A program made the translations under genes and the position numbers. Below the pieces are notes generated by a model that ran no database searches, had not been told where the DNA came from, and worked only from the letters and a program-made list of their open reading frames with translations. Positions 51,428 through 60,479 of a stretch of DNA of 64,000 bases are shown piece by piece (within the stretch, counting starts at the first letter, position 1; every line of letters begins with the position of its first letter). This stretch comes from Deltaproteobacteria bacterium (GTDB lineage Bacteria > JAGRBM01 > JAHCIT01): the NCBI GenBank assembly GCA_026129095.1, contig JAHCIT010000002.1:62001-126000 (forward strand). Reading direction: 5' to 3'.

Positions 51428-53698
51428 ATGGCGAACACTTATTCCAAGGAAAACTACCAGAATCATCAGAAGAAAACCGAACGCGATGCCGTCAAGCGGA
51501 TTGGCAAGGACAAGGTCCAGGAACTGCCGCCGCATGCACTGATCGGCGAAAAGGCGATTTCCAAACCTGAGTTCTTCAACCTTGCAACGACCGAGAGCGG
51601 GCTTTTGGCCGTCAAGGGCGGGCTCTATCTCGGTTTTGTCATTTCGATGGTGTTTTTCATCAAGGGGTTCTGGGCGATGATTTCCCGGTGGCGGAAAGCC
51701 AGCGGGAAGTTTGACCTGAGTGACATCGGCCAGCGGGTGAAGGACTTCCTGGTATACGGCATGCTCCAGAAGCGCGTATCCGAGCGCCGGCTGGCCGGGA
51801 TCATGCACCAGATGATCTTCTACGGCTTCATCGTGCTGTTCATCGGAACCACGATCGTCGCCATCGAGTACGATATCACCCGCAAGCTGGACGAGCACTT
51901 CGGCACCAGCCTCGCCTTCTGGCATGGTGATTTTTATCTCGGCTACTCGTTTTTCCTCGATGTGATGGGACTAGTATTCATCCTCGGTCTCGGTATCGCC
52001 CTGTACCGCCGGTTCATCAAGAAACCAAAGCATCTGGAAACTTCCGTTGATGACCTACGGATCATCGGCATGTTCGGCGCCATTGCCGTCACCGGCTACC
52101 TGCTCGAAGGTGCCCGCATCGCCCTCGTGGACGAACCGTTCCGGGCCTGGTCGCCCGTTGGAAGCTGGACCGGCTACCTGCTGACCGCCATCTTCGGCGA
52201 ACCCGGCACGCCAACCGGCTTCCGCGCATGGGACCAGGCCCCTTACTGGTTCAACGGACTGGGTTATTTCCACAATTCAATCTGGTGGATCCACATGGTC
52301 CTTGTGTTCGGATTCATCGCCTATATCCCGTACGGAAAACTCGCCCACATCATCACCTCGCCGCTCAACATCTTCCTCCGCACCCACAAGCCGACGGGCA
52401 AGATGGTGACACCGTTCCAACTGTTCAACTGGAAAAAGGACGCCGACGGCAACGAAGAGTTCGAAATGCGCGAGGATATGGAGGAGTCGGAGTTTTTCGC
52501 CGGTTCATTCGGCAAGATCGAGGATCTGTCGTGGAAGCAACTCCTTTCCGTGGACGCCTGCACCAAGTGTGCCCGTTGCACGACCGAGTGCCCGGCCACG
52601 GCCGCCGGGCGGGATCTCTCACCCATGCATTTCGTATGGAACGTGGCGGGTTATTCGGCCAAGTACATGAATACACCCCTCGACCAGCGCCCCTCGCTGG
52701 TTTCCGATGACGCCATTCATCCGGAAACAGTCTGGTCCTGCACGACCTGCAACGCCTGCGTCACCGCCTGCCCGGTCTTCATTGAGCATGTAGACATGTA
52801 CATGGGCATGCGCCGCCACATGGCGAATGAGGGCAACCAGTCGCCCCACATGATCGAGACCATGAAGAAGATGGAGAACAACAAGAACCCCTGGGGCATG
52901 GCCCGCGGCGACCGCATGGCCTGGGTCAGCGACTCGCCGGTGAAGCCCGTTACGGTCGAGCAGCAGCCCGAGTTCGACGTTCTCTACTGGATCGGCTGCG
53001 CCGGAAACTACGACTCCCGCAATACGGAAGTTACCAAGTCGGTCCTGAAGCTCCTCGAAATGGCTGGCGTGAAATACGCTGTGCTGGGCAAGGAAGAGGG
53101 CTGCACCGGCGACACGGCCCGGCGGCTCGGAAACGAGGGGCTGTTCCAGCAGCTCGCCATCGAGAACATCATGATGTTCAAGATGACCGGCGTGAAGAAG
53201 ATCCTCACCCAGTGTCCCCACTGCTTCAACACGTTCAAGAACGAGTATCCCGATCTTGGCCTCGAAAATGTTGAGGTGGTTCACCACTCGGAATTCCTCG
53301 ACGAACTCGTCAAGGGCGGCAAACTCCGGCCCAAGAAGAAGATCGAGGAAAAAATCACCTACCACGACTCCTGCTACCTGGGCCGCCACAACGATAACTA
53401 CGACCACCCCCGTTCGGTGCTGGAGGCTTCCGGTGCGGAGCTGGTGGAGATGAAGCGGTCGGGAGAGCGCGGCTTCTGCTGCGGCGCCGGCGGGGCGAAC
53501 ATGTGGTACGAGGTGAAGGAAGAAGAGAAGATCAACCGCATCCGCGTGAATGAAGCGGCTGAAACCGGCGCCCAAACCGCGGCGACCGCCTGCCCGTTCT
53601 GCATGGTCATGTTCCAGGACGGCATCAAGACCACCGACCGGGAAGAAAACTTCAAGCTGAAGGATATCTCGGAGATCCTGCTCGACGCCTGCAGCTGA
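51428..53698 (+). CDS. Membrane Fe-S oxidoreductase (ETF:quinone-type, NarI/ferredoxin/CCG fusion)
   Basis: The product is 756 residues from the ATG at 51428. The N-terminal ~320 residues form a NarI-like membrane domain with about five to six hydrophobic helices and His residues (for example 127, 166, 282, 289) that could bind haem b. A two-cluster ferredoxin domain follows: C378-x2-C381-x2-C384-x3-C388 and C441-x2-C444-x3-C448 with C438. Two CCG domains complete it (Cys524, 559, 596, 599; Cys649, 684-685, 722, 725), as in heterodisulfide reductase subunit B. This architecture is known for membrane oxidoreductases that pass electrons from ETF or acyl-CoA dehydrogenases to menaquinone in beta-oxidising anaerobes and others. 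The neighbouring biotin carboxylase and enoyl-CoA hydratase support that role, but no etfAB is present in the window. Confidence 0.9.
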   Translation: MANTYSKENYQNHQKKTERDAVKRIGKDKVQELPPHALIGEKAISKPEFFNLATTESGLLAVKGGLYLGFVISMVFFIKGFWAMISRWRKASGKFDLSDIGQRVKDFLVYGMLQKRVSERRLAGIMHQMIFYGFIVLFIGTTIVAIEYDITRKLDEHFGTSLAFWHGDFYLGYSFFLDVMGLVFILGLGIALYRRFIKKPKHLETSVDDLRIIGMFGAIAVTGYLLEGARIALVDEPFRAWSPVGSWTGYLLTAIFGEPGTPTGFRAWDQAPYWFNGLGYFHNSIWWIHMVLVFGFIAYIPYGKLAHIITSPLNIFLRTHKPTGKMVTPFQLFNWKKDADGNEEFEMREDMEESEFFAGSFGKIEDLSWKQLLSVDACTKCARCTTECPATAAGRDLSPMHFVWNVAGYSAKYMNTPLDQRPSLVSDDAIHPETVWSCTTCNACVTACPVFIEHVDMYMGMRRHMANEGNQSPHMIETMKKMENNKNPWGMARGDRMAWVSDSPVKPVTVEQQPEFDVLYWIGCAGNYDSRNTEVTKSVLKLLEMAGVKYAVLGKEEGCTGDTARRLGNEGLFQQLAIENIMMFKMTGVKKILTQCPHCFNTFKNEYPDLGLENVEVVHHSEFLDELVKGGKLRPKKKIEEKITYHDSCYLGRHNDNYDHPRSVLEASGAELVEMKRSGERGFCCGAGGANMWYEVKEEEKINRIRVNEAAETGAQTAATACPFCMVMFQDGIKTTDREENFKLKDISEILLDACS

Positions 53699-53751
53699 GG
53701 GGATAGGCCCGTCTTGCCTTCCATTGGTCCCTGTGACTACACAGGAGGCAT

Positions 53752-53773
53752 ACTGAATGAACAATCATTCAGT
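53752..53773. promoter_or_regulatory. FadR-like operator (TetR-family fatty-acid regulator site)
   Basis: A perfect 22-bp palindrome has 9-bp arms ACTGAATGA and TCATTCAGT around ACAA. The core TGAATGA-N4-TCATTCA matches the published consensus of the Bacillus subtilis FadR (YsiA) operator, in which acyl-CoA binding releases the repressor from beta-oxidation genes. It sits 21 bases before the start codon of the biotin carboxylase gene and just downstream of the Fe-S oxidoreductase, fitting control of the carboxylase/hydratase pair. The regulator gene itself is not in the window. Confidence 0.7.
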
Positions 53774-53793
53774 TTCGGAAGGGGCGACGACCG

Positions 53794-55146
53794 ATGATCC
53801 GCAAGCTGCTGGTGGCCAACCGGGGTGAAATCGCATGCCGCGTGATCCGAACGGCAAAAAAGCTCGGGATCAAGACCGTCGCAGTCCATTCGGAAGCCGA
53901 CGCCAAGGCACCCCATGTGGAGATGGCTGACGAAAGCGTGCTGATCGGACCGCCCCCTCCGCCACAAAGCTACCTGAACACAGCCGCAATCCTGGAGGCC
54001 GCAAGGAGGACCGGTGCCGATGGTGTGCACCCAGGGTATGGTTTCCTCTCGGAAAACGGCGACTTTGTCCACGCCGTTCGTGGCGCCGGTCTTGTCTTCG
54101 TTGGTCCCGAAGCCGATGCCATGCACCAGATGGGAGACAAGGGCGTCGCCCGCCGGATCGTGCAGGCGGCAGGAGTGCCCACCGTGCCGGGTTCGGCCGG
54201 AATCGTCCAGACCGCTGACGATGCAAAGCTGGAAGCCGACCGGATCGGCTATCCCGTCCTGCTCAAGGCAGCGGCAGGGGGCGGCGGCATCGGCATGACG
54301 CTGGTGAAGTCAGGAGATGAAATCGTCAAGGCGTTTGAAAGCTCTTCTTCCCGCGCCCAGAAGGCATTTGGCGATGGCAGCCTCTATATCGAGAAATTCA
54401 TCGAAAATCCCCACCATATCGAGGTGCAGGTTTTCGGCGATACGCATGGCAGCGTGATCCACCTCTTTGAGCGTGAATGCTCGGTCCAGCGCCGTCACCA
54501 GAAGATCATCGAGGAAACACCCGCCCCGCTGCTCATAGGCCGGAACGACGTGCTCGGGAAAATCTTTGACGCGGCGGTACTGGCGGCGAAGGCGGTCAAC
54601 TACACGAATGCCGGAACCATCGAGTTCATCGCTGACGAGAAGGGCAACTTCTACTTCATTGAAATGAATACCCGACTCCAGGTCGAACACCCTGTTACCG
54701 AGGCCGTGACCGGGCTTGATCTCGTGGAGTGGCAGCTCCGCGTGGCTGTCGGAGAAAGACTCCCCCTCGCGCAGAGCGAGGTGAAACGTTCCGGCGCGGC
54801 GGTCGAATGCCGCATCTGTGCCGAAAACCCCGCGAAAAACTTTTTCCCGGCCCCCGGCAAGATCGATGAGCTGGTCTGGGGCGATGGCATGCGCGTGGAT
54901 ACCGGTGTCCGGGCAGGATCGGAGATCACGCCCTTCTACGATCCGATGGTCGCGAAGGTCATTGGCCACGGAGCGACACGGAGCGAGGCGATAGACCGGC
55001 TGTCCGCCGCCCTGGACAAAACGGTGATCAAACCGCTTCAGACGAACCTGAACCTCCACCGGCATGTGCTGAGGGAGGATCGGTTCCGCGCCGGGAAATA
55101 CGACACCAACTATCTCGCCACCCTGGACCTGAAACAGCTCGCCTGA
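53794..55146 (+). CDS. Biotin carboxylase (acyl-CoA carboxylase subunit)
   Basis: The product is 450 residues, a stand-alone biotin carboxylase without a fused biotin carrier domain. It carboxylates biotin using ATP and bicarbonate. The family start RKLLVANRGEIACR is intact. The ATP-grasp glycine loop is KAAAGGGGIGM (158-168), RRHQKIIEE is at about 233-241, and the active-site segment FIEMNTRLQVEHP at 288-300 has the metal-binding Glu290 and Arg294. An unusual run of five prolines occurs at 53-57. Tandem location with an enoyl-CoA hydratase and near meaB favours an acyl-CoA carboxylase (propionyl-, methylcrotonyl- or geranyl-CoA type) over the fatty-acid synthesis AccC, but the substrate cannot be read from this subunit. 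The carboxyltransferase is not in the window. A FadR-like operator lies just upstream. Confidence 0.9.
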   Translation: MIRKLLVANRGEIACRVIRTAKKLGIKTVAVHSEADAKAPHVEMADESVLIGPPPPPQSYLNTAAILEAARRTGADGVHPGYGFLSENGDFVHAVRGAGLVFVGPEADAMHQMGDKGVARRIVQAAGVPTVPGSAGIVQTADDAKLEADRIGYPVLLKAAAGGGGIGMTLVKSGDEIVKAFESSSSRAQKAFGDGSLYIEKFIENPHHIEVQVFGDTHGSVIHLFERECSVQRRHQKIIEETPAPLLIGRNDVLGKIFDAAVLAAKAVNYTNAGTIEFIADEKGNFYFIEMNTRLQVEHPVTEAVTGLDLVEWQLRVAVGERLPLAQSEVKRSGAAVECRICAENPAKNFFPAPGKIDELVWGDGMRVDTGVRAGSEITPFYDPMVAKVIGHGATRSEAIDRLSAALDKTVIKPLQTNLNLHRHVLREDRFRAGKYDTNYLATLDLKQLA

Positions 55147-55158
55147 GAGGGATTTTTC

Positions 55159-55935
55159 ATGCCGAACTTTACGTCGCTCCTGTATGAAGTGGACGGGCAC
55201 ATCTGCACGATCACGCTGAACCGCCCCGAAAAGAAGAACGCCCTGTCCCAAGCCCTTACGAACGAGATCATCTTTGCGCTGGAAACGGCCCGGGACGATT
55301 CCAGTGTCCGGGTGATCGTCCTGACCGGTTCGGGCGGCGTGTTCTGTTCAGGCGCGGATTTGGGAGGCATGGCCGATTCCCAGAAGTCTGACATCCCGCA
55401 TCGCGGGTCGTTTCCCGAACTGCTGATTGCCCAGCGGACCTGCGGAAAGCCGATCATCGCCAAGGTCCGCAAATACGCCCTGGCGGGCGGGCTGGGGCTC
55501 ATGATGGGCTGCCAGTTCGCACTGGCCGAGGACACCGCACAGTTCAGCACCCCGGAAATTGACCGTGGCATCTGGCCCATGATGATCATGGCCAATATCT
55601 TCCGGCATGTGCCGCGCCGCAAGGGACTCGAAATGTGTCTTTTTGGTGAACGGATAGACGCCAAACAGGCCGAGAACTGGGGTGTTATCAACAAGGCCGT
55701 GCCGGCGGACCAGCTTGATGCTGAAGTGGCGTCCTGGGCCCAGAGGCTGGCCGAGAAATCGCCCATCGCCATGAAGTTGGGGCTCAACGCCTTCTACAAG
55801 CAGGAGGCGATGGAGTTTGATGCGGCGGTAAAATATCTCTCAGGTGAACTTGCCAAGGTGATCAACACGGAGGACGCCCGCGAAGGAATCGCCGCGTTCC
55901 TCCAGAAGCGCAAGCCGAACTTCAAGGGGAAATAG
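55159..55935 (+). CDS. Enoyl-CoA hydratase/isomerase (crotonase family)
   Basis: The product is 258 residues with GAGAGGG upstream of the ATG, 12 bases after the carboxylase stop, so the two are probably co-transcribed. Crotonase features are ITLNRPEKKNALS near the N-terminus, the oxyanion-hole segment FCSGADLGGM, a second Gly-rich segment ALAGGLGLMMGCQFALA, and STPEIDRGIWP carrying the usual catalytic Glu. C-terminal FGERIDAKQAENWGVINKAVP is typical. The exact substrate is unclear: it could hydrate enoyl-CoA in beta-oxidation or a branched-chain intermediate such as methylglutaconyl-CoA. Its stop codon abuts that of the convergent meaB gene with no gap. Confidence 0.9.
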   Translation: MPNFTSLLYEVDGHICTITLNRPEKKNALSQALTNEIIFALETARDDSSVRVIVLTGSGGVFCSGADLGGMADSQKSDIPHRGSFPELLIAQRTCGKPIIAKVRKYALAGGLGLMMGCQFALAEDTAQFSTPEIDRGIWPMMIMANIFRHVPRRKGLEMCLFGERIDAKQAENWGVINKAVPADQLDAEVASWAQRLAEKSPIAMKLGLNAFYKQEAMEFDAAVKYLSGELAKVINTEDAREGIAAFLQKRKPNFKGK

Positions 55936-56910
55936 CTACCGGTCCGGAAAAAGTACTTTTGCAAGCGCCGGGGAATCGGCCAGAACCTTCAGGGCCGCCT
56001 CATAGGGATTCAGCGCTCCGGCGCGCACCTCGGACGCAAGCTGGCCGAGTACCCCTCCAGCGCCCGTGGCGGCTTTCAGCCGGTTTTCCATTTCATCCCG
56101 GACAATTTCCACGAACTGGGCGAGCCGCTGCTCGGCACGCTTCTGCTCGCGGGCGGGCGTGTCGCGGGTCTTCTCCAGATGCTGCCCGAATGCACCGGCG
56201 ATCTCATCCACACCCTGGTCGAGCGACGCCGCCGCGAGCAGCACCGGAACCGTCCAGTCGGGATTGTCAGACAGATGGACCATCAGTTCCAGTTCCACCT
56301 TGATCCGCTCGGCCCCGTCGCGGTCGCACTTGTTCACCACGAAGATGTCCGCGATCTCCATCAGCCCGGCCTTCATCGTCTGGATGGTGTCGCCAGCCTC
56401 GGGCACCAGAACCACGACCGTCGTGTCGGCCAGCTCCATGATATCCAGCTCCGTCTGGCCGACGCCGACGGTTTCAATCACTATCAGGCCGTAACCGGCC
56501 GCGTCGAAAACCCGCACAACGTCGCGGGTGGCCCGTGACAGCCCGCCATGCGCGCCACGGGTACCGAAACTCCGGATGAAAACACCTTCGTCCAGCGAAT
56601 GGCTCTGCATCCGCACCCGGTCGCCCAGAATGGCCCCGCCCGTGAACGGGCTTGACGGGTCGATGGCGATAACGGCCACCTTTTCACCGTGGCGGCGAAA
56701 ACGCGCAACCAGCCGGTCGGTAAGCGTGCTTTTGCCAGCACCGGGCGGACCGGTAATACCCAGCACTTTCGCCCCGCGGCTGCGGCGATAGATCTCCGCC
56801 AGCAGCTCGCCGGAACCCTCCGACCGGTTTTCCACCAGCGAGATCAGCCGGGCCAACGCCCGCCGGTCTCCAGCCAGCATGGGATCGAGAAGCGGATGGG
56901 CCACGAGCAC
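55936..56910 (-). CDS. meaB: MeaB/ArgK family GTPase, methylmalonyl-CoA mutase chaperone
   Basis: The product is 324 residues from the GTG at 56910; an ATG at 56880 ten codons in is an alternative. G3E-type P-loop GTPase motifs are GITGPPGAGKSTL (P-loop at about 54-61), DPSSPFTGGAILGDRVRM (switch region typical of MeaB), a D-x-x-G-like VGVGQTELDI, and NKCD for guanine recognition. MeaB proteins protect and reload adenosylcobalamin in methylmalonyl-CoA mutase, so the cell probably has a propionyl-/methylmalonyl-CoA pathway. The mutase genes are not in the window. The gene converges on the carboxylase/hydratase pair, which fits a shared metabolic theme. Confidence 0.93.
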   Translation of the reverse strand: MLVAHPLLDPMLAGDRRALARLISLVENRSEGSGELLAEIYRRSRGAKVLGITGPPGAGKSTLTDRLVARFRRHGEKVAVIAIDPSSPFTGGAILGDRVRMQSHSLDEGVFIRSFGTRGAHGGLSRATRDVVRVFDAAGYGLIVIETVGVGQTELDIMELADTTVVVLVPEAGDTIQTMKAGLMEIADIFVVNKCDRDGAERIKVELELMVHLSDNPDWTVPVLLAAASLDQGVDEIAGAFGQHLEKTRDTPAREQKRAEQRLAQFVEIVRDEMENRLKAATGAGGVLGQLASEVRAGALNPYEAALKVLADSPALAKVLFPDR

Positions 56911-56942
56911 TCTTTCAGCCCCGGCAGCCGTCAGGGTGCCGC

Positions 56943-59552
56943 ATGGCGAGCCTGAACCCTAGCATACGCCACGTCCGGTCAACCTTGCCGGACCCGTTTC
57001 TCCGTGCATACTCGCCCGTAGTGTCCCCAGTTCCCGATCCACCCTGGACTCCTTCCGCACAAAAGTCGCTCCGCGCCGAGATCGCGGCCAGCGGCGGCAA
57101 TGAAGTCTATTTTCTTGCCCGCATGGATGAAGCCGGCCGTATTTTCTGGGCAGAGCCGATGGCCAGAGGCGGCCCCGATTCAGTGCCGGCGCCCCAGCTC
57201 CGTCCGCAATCGGGCGAAGCCGTCGTGCACAATCATCCTGGCGGGAACCTCCAGCCATCGGAACCTGACCTTGAAATTGCATCCCAGCTGGGCGCACGGG
57301 GGGTCGGGTTTTTTATTATCGATAGCGAAGTCACCCGTATCTACCGGGTTGTGGAGCCGTTCCAGGAGGCAGACGCCCCGCCACCTGATATTGAGGCATT
57401 GCGCGGCACTTTTTCCCCGGGTGGCGGACTGGCCAGGGCATTCAGCGGTTTTGAGCCCCGCGAGGAACAGGGACGCATGGCCGAGATGCTGACGAATACC
57501 TTTGAATTGAAAGGTATCGCCGTCGTTGAGGCCGGAACCGGTGTCGGCAAGTCACTCGCCTATCTGGTCCCGGCCCTCGACTGGGCGCGCCGCCATGGGA
57601 AGCGTGTCGCCATCTCCACAGCCACGCATACGCTTCAGCAGCAGCTCGTGGAGAACGACATCCCCCTGCTGGAAAAGGCGACCGGAGCACCCGTGCGGGC
57701 GGCGACGCTGATGGGGCGGTCAAACTACGTCTGCAAGCGCAAGGCTGCAGAACTGTCCCGGCAGGAAACGCTGGAACTGGATGATGAGGCGTCCGATGCC
57801 GTCCGGGAACTGGCGCGATGGGCGTCGGCAACTCCTACCGGCGAACGGCGGGACTTCGGCTCCAGCGTCAGCGAAACGGTCTGGGAAAAAGTCGCCTCCA
57901 TGACGGACCAGACGCTGCGGACGAAATGCCCTTTCTACAACGAATGCTTTTACTATCAGGCCCGGCGGAAGGCCGCTTCATCCGAGCTCCTCATTGTCAA
58001 CCATCATCTCCTGCTTTCAGACCTGGCGCTCAAGACCGAGCTGGACCAGTTTTCTGATGCGGCCGTCCTCCCGCCGTTTGAGGCCGTCGTGATCGACGAG
58101 GCCCATCACCTGCCTGATACCGGAACGACGGCGGCCTCAACGACGCTTTCCGCCACGCGGATGGCCAAGGTCTGCCAGAGACTCGTCTCCTCGAAAGACC
58201 CGTTGAAAGGGCTGCTCGCGCAGTTTGAAACCCGGATAAACCGGTCCAGTGAACCCGGCGAACCGAGGGTGGCCTTGCTCAAGGCGGCCGGCGAAGTCCG
58301 CGGCCAAGTCATCCGCGTCCGCGATACCGGGCGCAAGGTGTTCGACCAGTGGTTCGACACATTCGACGGCATGCTTCCCTCCGGAGAACGCGGCGGACGG
58401 TACCGCAAGCTCCGGATCACCCGGCGTGAGCGCAGCCTCCCCAGCTACGGGGAATCGGTCGAAACCCCCGCACGGGAGCTGATGACCGAGCTGGTGCGGC
58501 TTGCCGGACTGCTGGAAGCCCTCACCCGGAGCGTGAAAGGCGACAGTCCTCTTGGCAAAGAGACGGAGGCAAATCTTGTCGAAATGCGTTCGCTGCAGGG
58601 AAGGCTGGAACTGGCCGCCGAAGACCTGGCCATACTGCTTACTGACGACGACGAATACTGCACCTGGGTAGATCTCGATGCCGACAACCACCGGGTGACA
58701 CTGCATCGTGCACCAGTCGATCCTGGTCCCTTTCTGGACAAGGCCATATTCAGCCAGCCATCCGTCGAAGCAGTCGCACTGACCAGTGCTACCCTCGCCG
58801 TGGCCGGGAAATTCGCCAATTTTGAACGGCAGTCTGGGCTCATCCGGAGCAGGCAACCTGAACGACGGACCGAACTGCTGCTCACCAGTCCGTTCGATTT
58901 CGCCCGTCAGGCAATGCTGGCGACACCGGGCGACATTCCCGATCCCAAGTCGGACCTGTTCGCACTGAAACTCGCCAACTGGCTGCGGGAGCTTCTTCTC
59001 GCTTCCCGGGGTCATGCCTTTGTGCTGTTCACGTCCTACCAGCTCCTGGAGCGGACATTCCGGGAACTGGAACCGGTGCTTTCGGCGGCAGGCCTGACGG
59101 CCCTCCGGCAGGAAGCCGGCCGCAAGGGCCGGCTGGCCGATCAGTTCCGAAACTCGGCAAAACCGGTCCTTTTTGCGACGGCAAGCTTCTGGGAAGGCGT
59201 GGATATTCCCGGCGACCAGCTCCGGCACGTCATCATCACCCGGCTGCCGTTTACCGTGCCGTCGGAGCCAATTCAGGTCGCCCGCGCCGAACGGATCAGG
59301 AAGGAGGGCCGCTCGGACTTTGACGAAATGTCGGTCCCTCAGGCGGTGATCCGGTTCCGGCAGGGGTTTGGTCGCCTGATCCGCTCAAAAACCGACAGGG
59401 GCGTGGTGACGGTCCTGGACTCACGGATAGTCACCAAGCGTTTCGGAAGGGTTTTTACCGATTCGCTCCCGCCCGTCCGCCGGTCCAGCGGAAAATGGGA
59501 ACAGGTGATTTCCGACGTCAGGGATTTTTTCAGGACGTTCCCGGACGAGTGA
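56943..59552 (+). CDS. DinG-family superfamily 2 helicase with N-terminal JAMM (RadC-like) domain
   Basis: The product is 869 residues. Residues about 40-140 form a JAB/JAMM domain with a complete motif: Glu54, HNHPGG (His96 and His98), Ser106 and Asp109, spaced as in RadC and JAMM peptidases. The helicase follows: Walker A EAGTGVGKS (196-204), DEAHH (385-389) and motif VI QGFGRLIRSKTDRG. The XPD/DinG iron-sulphur region has Cys264, Cys329 and Cys335, but the expected fourth Cys is replaced (DQTLRTKC, Thr324), so a normal [4Fe-4S] cluster may be missing. DinG relatives unwind DNA forks or R-loops and require the cluster. The start at 56943 overlaps no gene and sits 32 bases from the divergent meaB start. 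Confidence 0.9.
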   Translation: MASLNPSIRHVRSTLPDPFLRAYSPVVSPVPDPPWTPSAQKSLRAEIAASGGNEVYFLARMDEAGRIFWAEPMARGGPDSVPAPQLRPQSGEAVVHNHPGGNLQPSEPDLEIASQLGARGVGFFIIDSEVTRIYRVVEPFQEADAPPPDIEALRGTFSPGGGLARAFSGFEPREEQGRMAEMLTNTFELKGIAVVEAGTGVGKSLAYLVPALDWARRHGKRVAISTATHTLQQQLVENDIPLLEKATGAPVRAATLMGRSNYVCKRKAAELSRQETLELDDEASDAVRELARWASATPTGERRDFGSSVSETVWEKVASMTDQTLRTKCPFYNECFYYQARRKAASSELLIVNHHLLLSDLALKTELDQFSDAAVLPPFEAVVIDEAHHLPDTGTTAASTTLSATRMAKVCQRLVSSKDPLKGLLAQFETRINRSSEPGEPRVALLKAAGEVRGQVIRVRDTGRKVFDQWFDTFDGMLPSGERGGRYRKLRITRRERSLPSYGESVETPARELMTELVRLAGLLEALTRSVKGDSPLGKETEANLVEMRSLQGRLELAAEDLAILLTDDDEYCTWVDLDADNHRVTLHRAPVDPGPFLDKAIFSQPSVEAVALTSATLAVAGKFANFERQSGLIRSRQPERRTELLLTSPFDFARQAMLATPGDIPDPKSDLFALKLANWLRELLLASRGHAFVLFTSYQLLERTFRELEPVLSAAGLTALRQEAGRKGRLADQFRNSAKPVLFATASFWEGVDIPGDQLRHVIITRLPFTVPSEPIQVARAERIRKEGRSDFDEMSVPQAVIRFRQGFGRLIRSKTDRGVVTVLDSRIVTKRFGRVFTDSLPPVRRSSGKWEQVISDVRDFFRTFPDE

Positions 59553-59566
59553 CTATACTCTGCCGG

Positions 59567-59878
59567 ATGGCCGTACAGGTTGGCATACTGACCGTCTGGC
59601 TCCGGCTGCACGGCGCCGGTTCACTCAAGGACAAGCGCAAGGTCGTGCGGTCCATCCTTGACCAGACACGGCGGGCGTTCCGCTGTTCGGCGTCAGAAAC
59701 CGATCTCCACGACCATCATACACAGGCGGAGCTGACTTTCGCCGTGGTCGGCGGCGACGCGCTTGCCTTGCGGGCATTGCTCGACCGGATGCTCGAATAT
59801 GTGGAGGCCCGCTGCATCCGGCATGGAGCGGAACTGACCGACCAGGCCTCCGACGTCGACCGGTGGCAGAACGCCTAG
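59567..59878 (+). CDS. DUF503 family small protein
   Basis: The product is 103 residues from the ATG at 59567. The pattern VGILTVWLRLHGAGSLKDKRKVVRSILDQTRRAF is the hallmark of DUF503, followed by the family's E-x-D-H-H-x-x-A-x-L-x-x-A-V-V-x-G-D stretch. DUF503 proteins are widespread, small and of unknown function, often near rbfA or nusA; here the gene instead follows the helicase with a gap of 14 bases and may be co-transcribed with it. Confidence 0.85.
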   Translation: MAVQVGILTVWLRLHGAGSLKDKRKVVRSILDQTRRAFRCSASETDLHDHHTQAELTFAVVGGDALALRALLDRMLEYVEARCIRHGAELTDQASDVDRWQNA

Positions 59879-59880
59879 CG

Positions 59881-60450
59881 TCATTTCACCAGTTTCGAGA
59901 CTGCCCTGAACTCGTCCGTGCCGGCCCTGCCAAGGAGCTGGAACACGGCGCTTTCGGCCGTCGTCACAACGGCTCCAGCCCGGTCGCACTGGCGCAGCCC
60001 CGTCTTCCAGTTGAGCTTGCGCCGGGAGAGACACGCATCGGCAATGACATGGACCAGATAACCCTTTTCCAGCAGTTTCAGGGCGGTCTGATAGACACAA
60101 ATATGGGTCTCCATGCCTGCAAGAAGGACGGTGGGCCTCCTCAATCCTTCCAGCACATGCATGAATTCGGCATTGTCCGGGCAGGCAAACTCGGTCTTTT
60201 CAATTGCCTTGAGTGTAGGGAAGGCCTCTACCACTTCCGGAATGGTGCGGCCGAGCCCCTTGGGATACTGCTCGGTTGCCACCACTGGAATGGAAAGCAC
60301 CCGGGCCGCCTCCAGCAGGATACGCACATTCTGGAGTGCCCGTTCCCGATGGGCGGTATCCATGACAGCAAACAGACGCTCCTGATAGTCAACCACCGAC
60401 AGCACCGTCCGGGAGCGGTCCAGTTGCAGAGACTCAATAACACTGGGCAT
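59881..60450 (-). CDS. Isochorismatase-like cysteine hydrolase
   Basis: The product is 189 residues. The cysteine-hydrolase triad is visible: Asp21 in SVVDYQERLF, Lys85 in AIEKTEFAC, and Cys118 in GMETHICVYQT. The ATEQYPKGLGRT segment is typical of YcaC-like members. These enzymes hydrolyse small amides or vinyl ethers; the substrate cannot be predicted here. It converges with the DUF503 gene with only two bases between the stop codons. Confidence 0.88.
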   Translation of the reverse strand: MPSVIESLQLDRSRTVLSVVDYQERLFAVMDTAHRERALQNVRILLEAARVLSIPVVATEQYPKGLGRTIPEVVEAFPTLKAIEKTEFACPDNAEFMHVLEGLRRPTVLLAGMETHICVYQTALKLLEKGYLVHVIADACLSRRKLNWKTGLRQCDRAGAVVTTAESAVFQLLGRAGTDEFRAVSKLVK

Positions 60451-60479
60451 CGGGAAGCATTACCTCTCTCGACGGGGAA

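Noticed and set aside
52619-53764. 381-codon minus-strand frame opposite the Fe-S oxidoreductase
   Set aside because: The plus-strand gene carries complete ferredoxin and CCG motifs; the antisense product has no recognisable domain.
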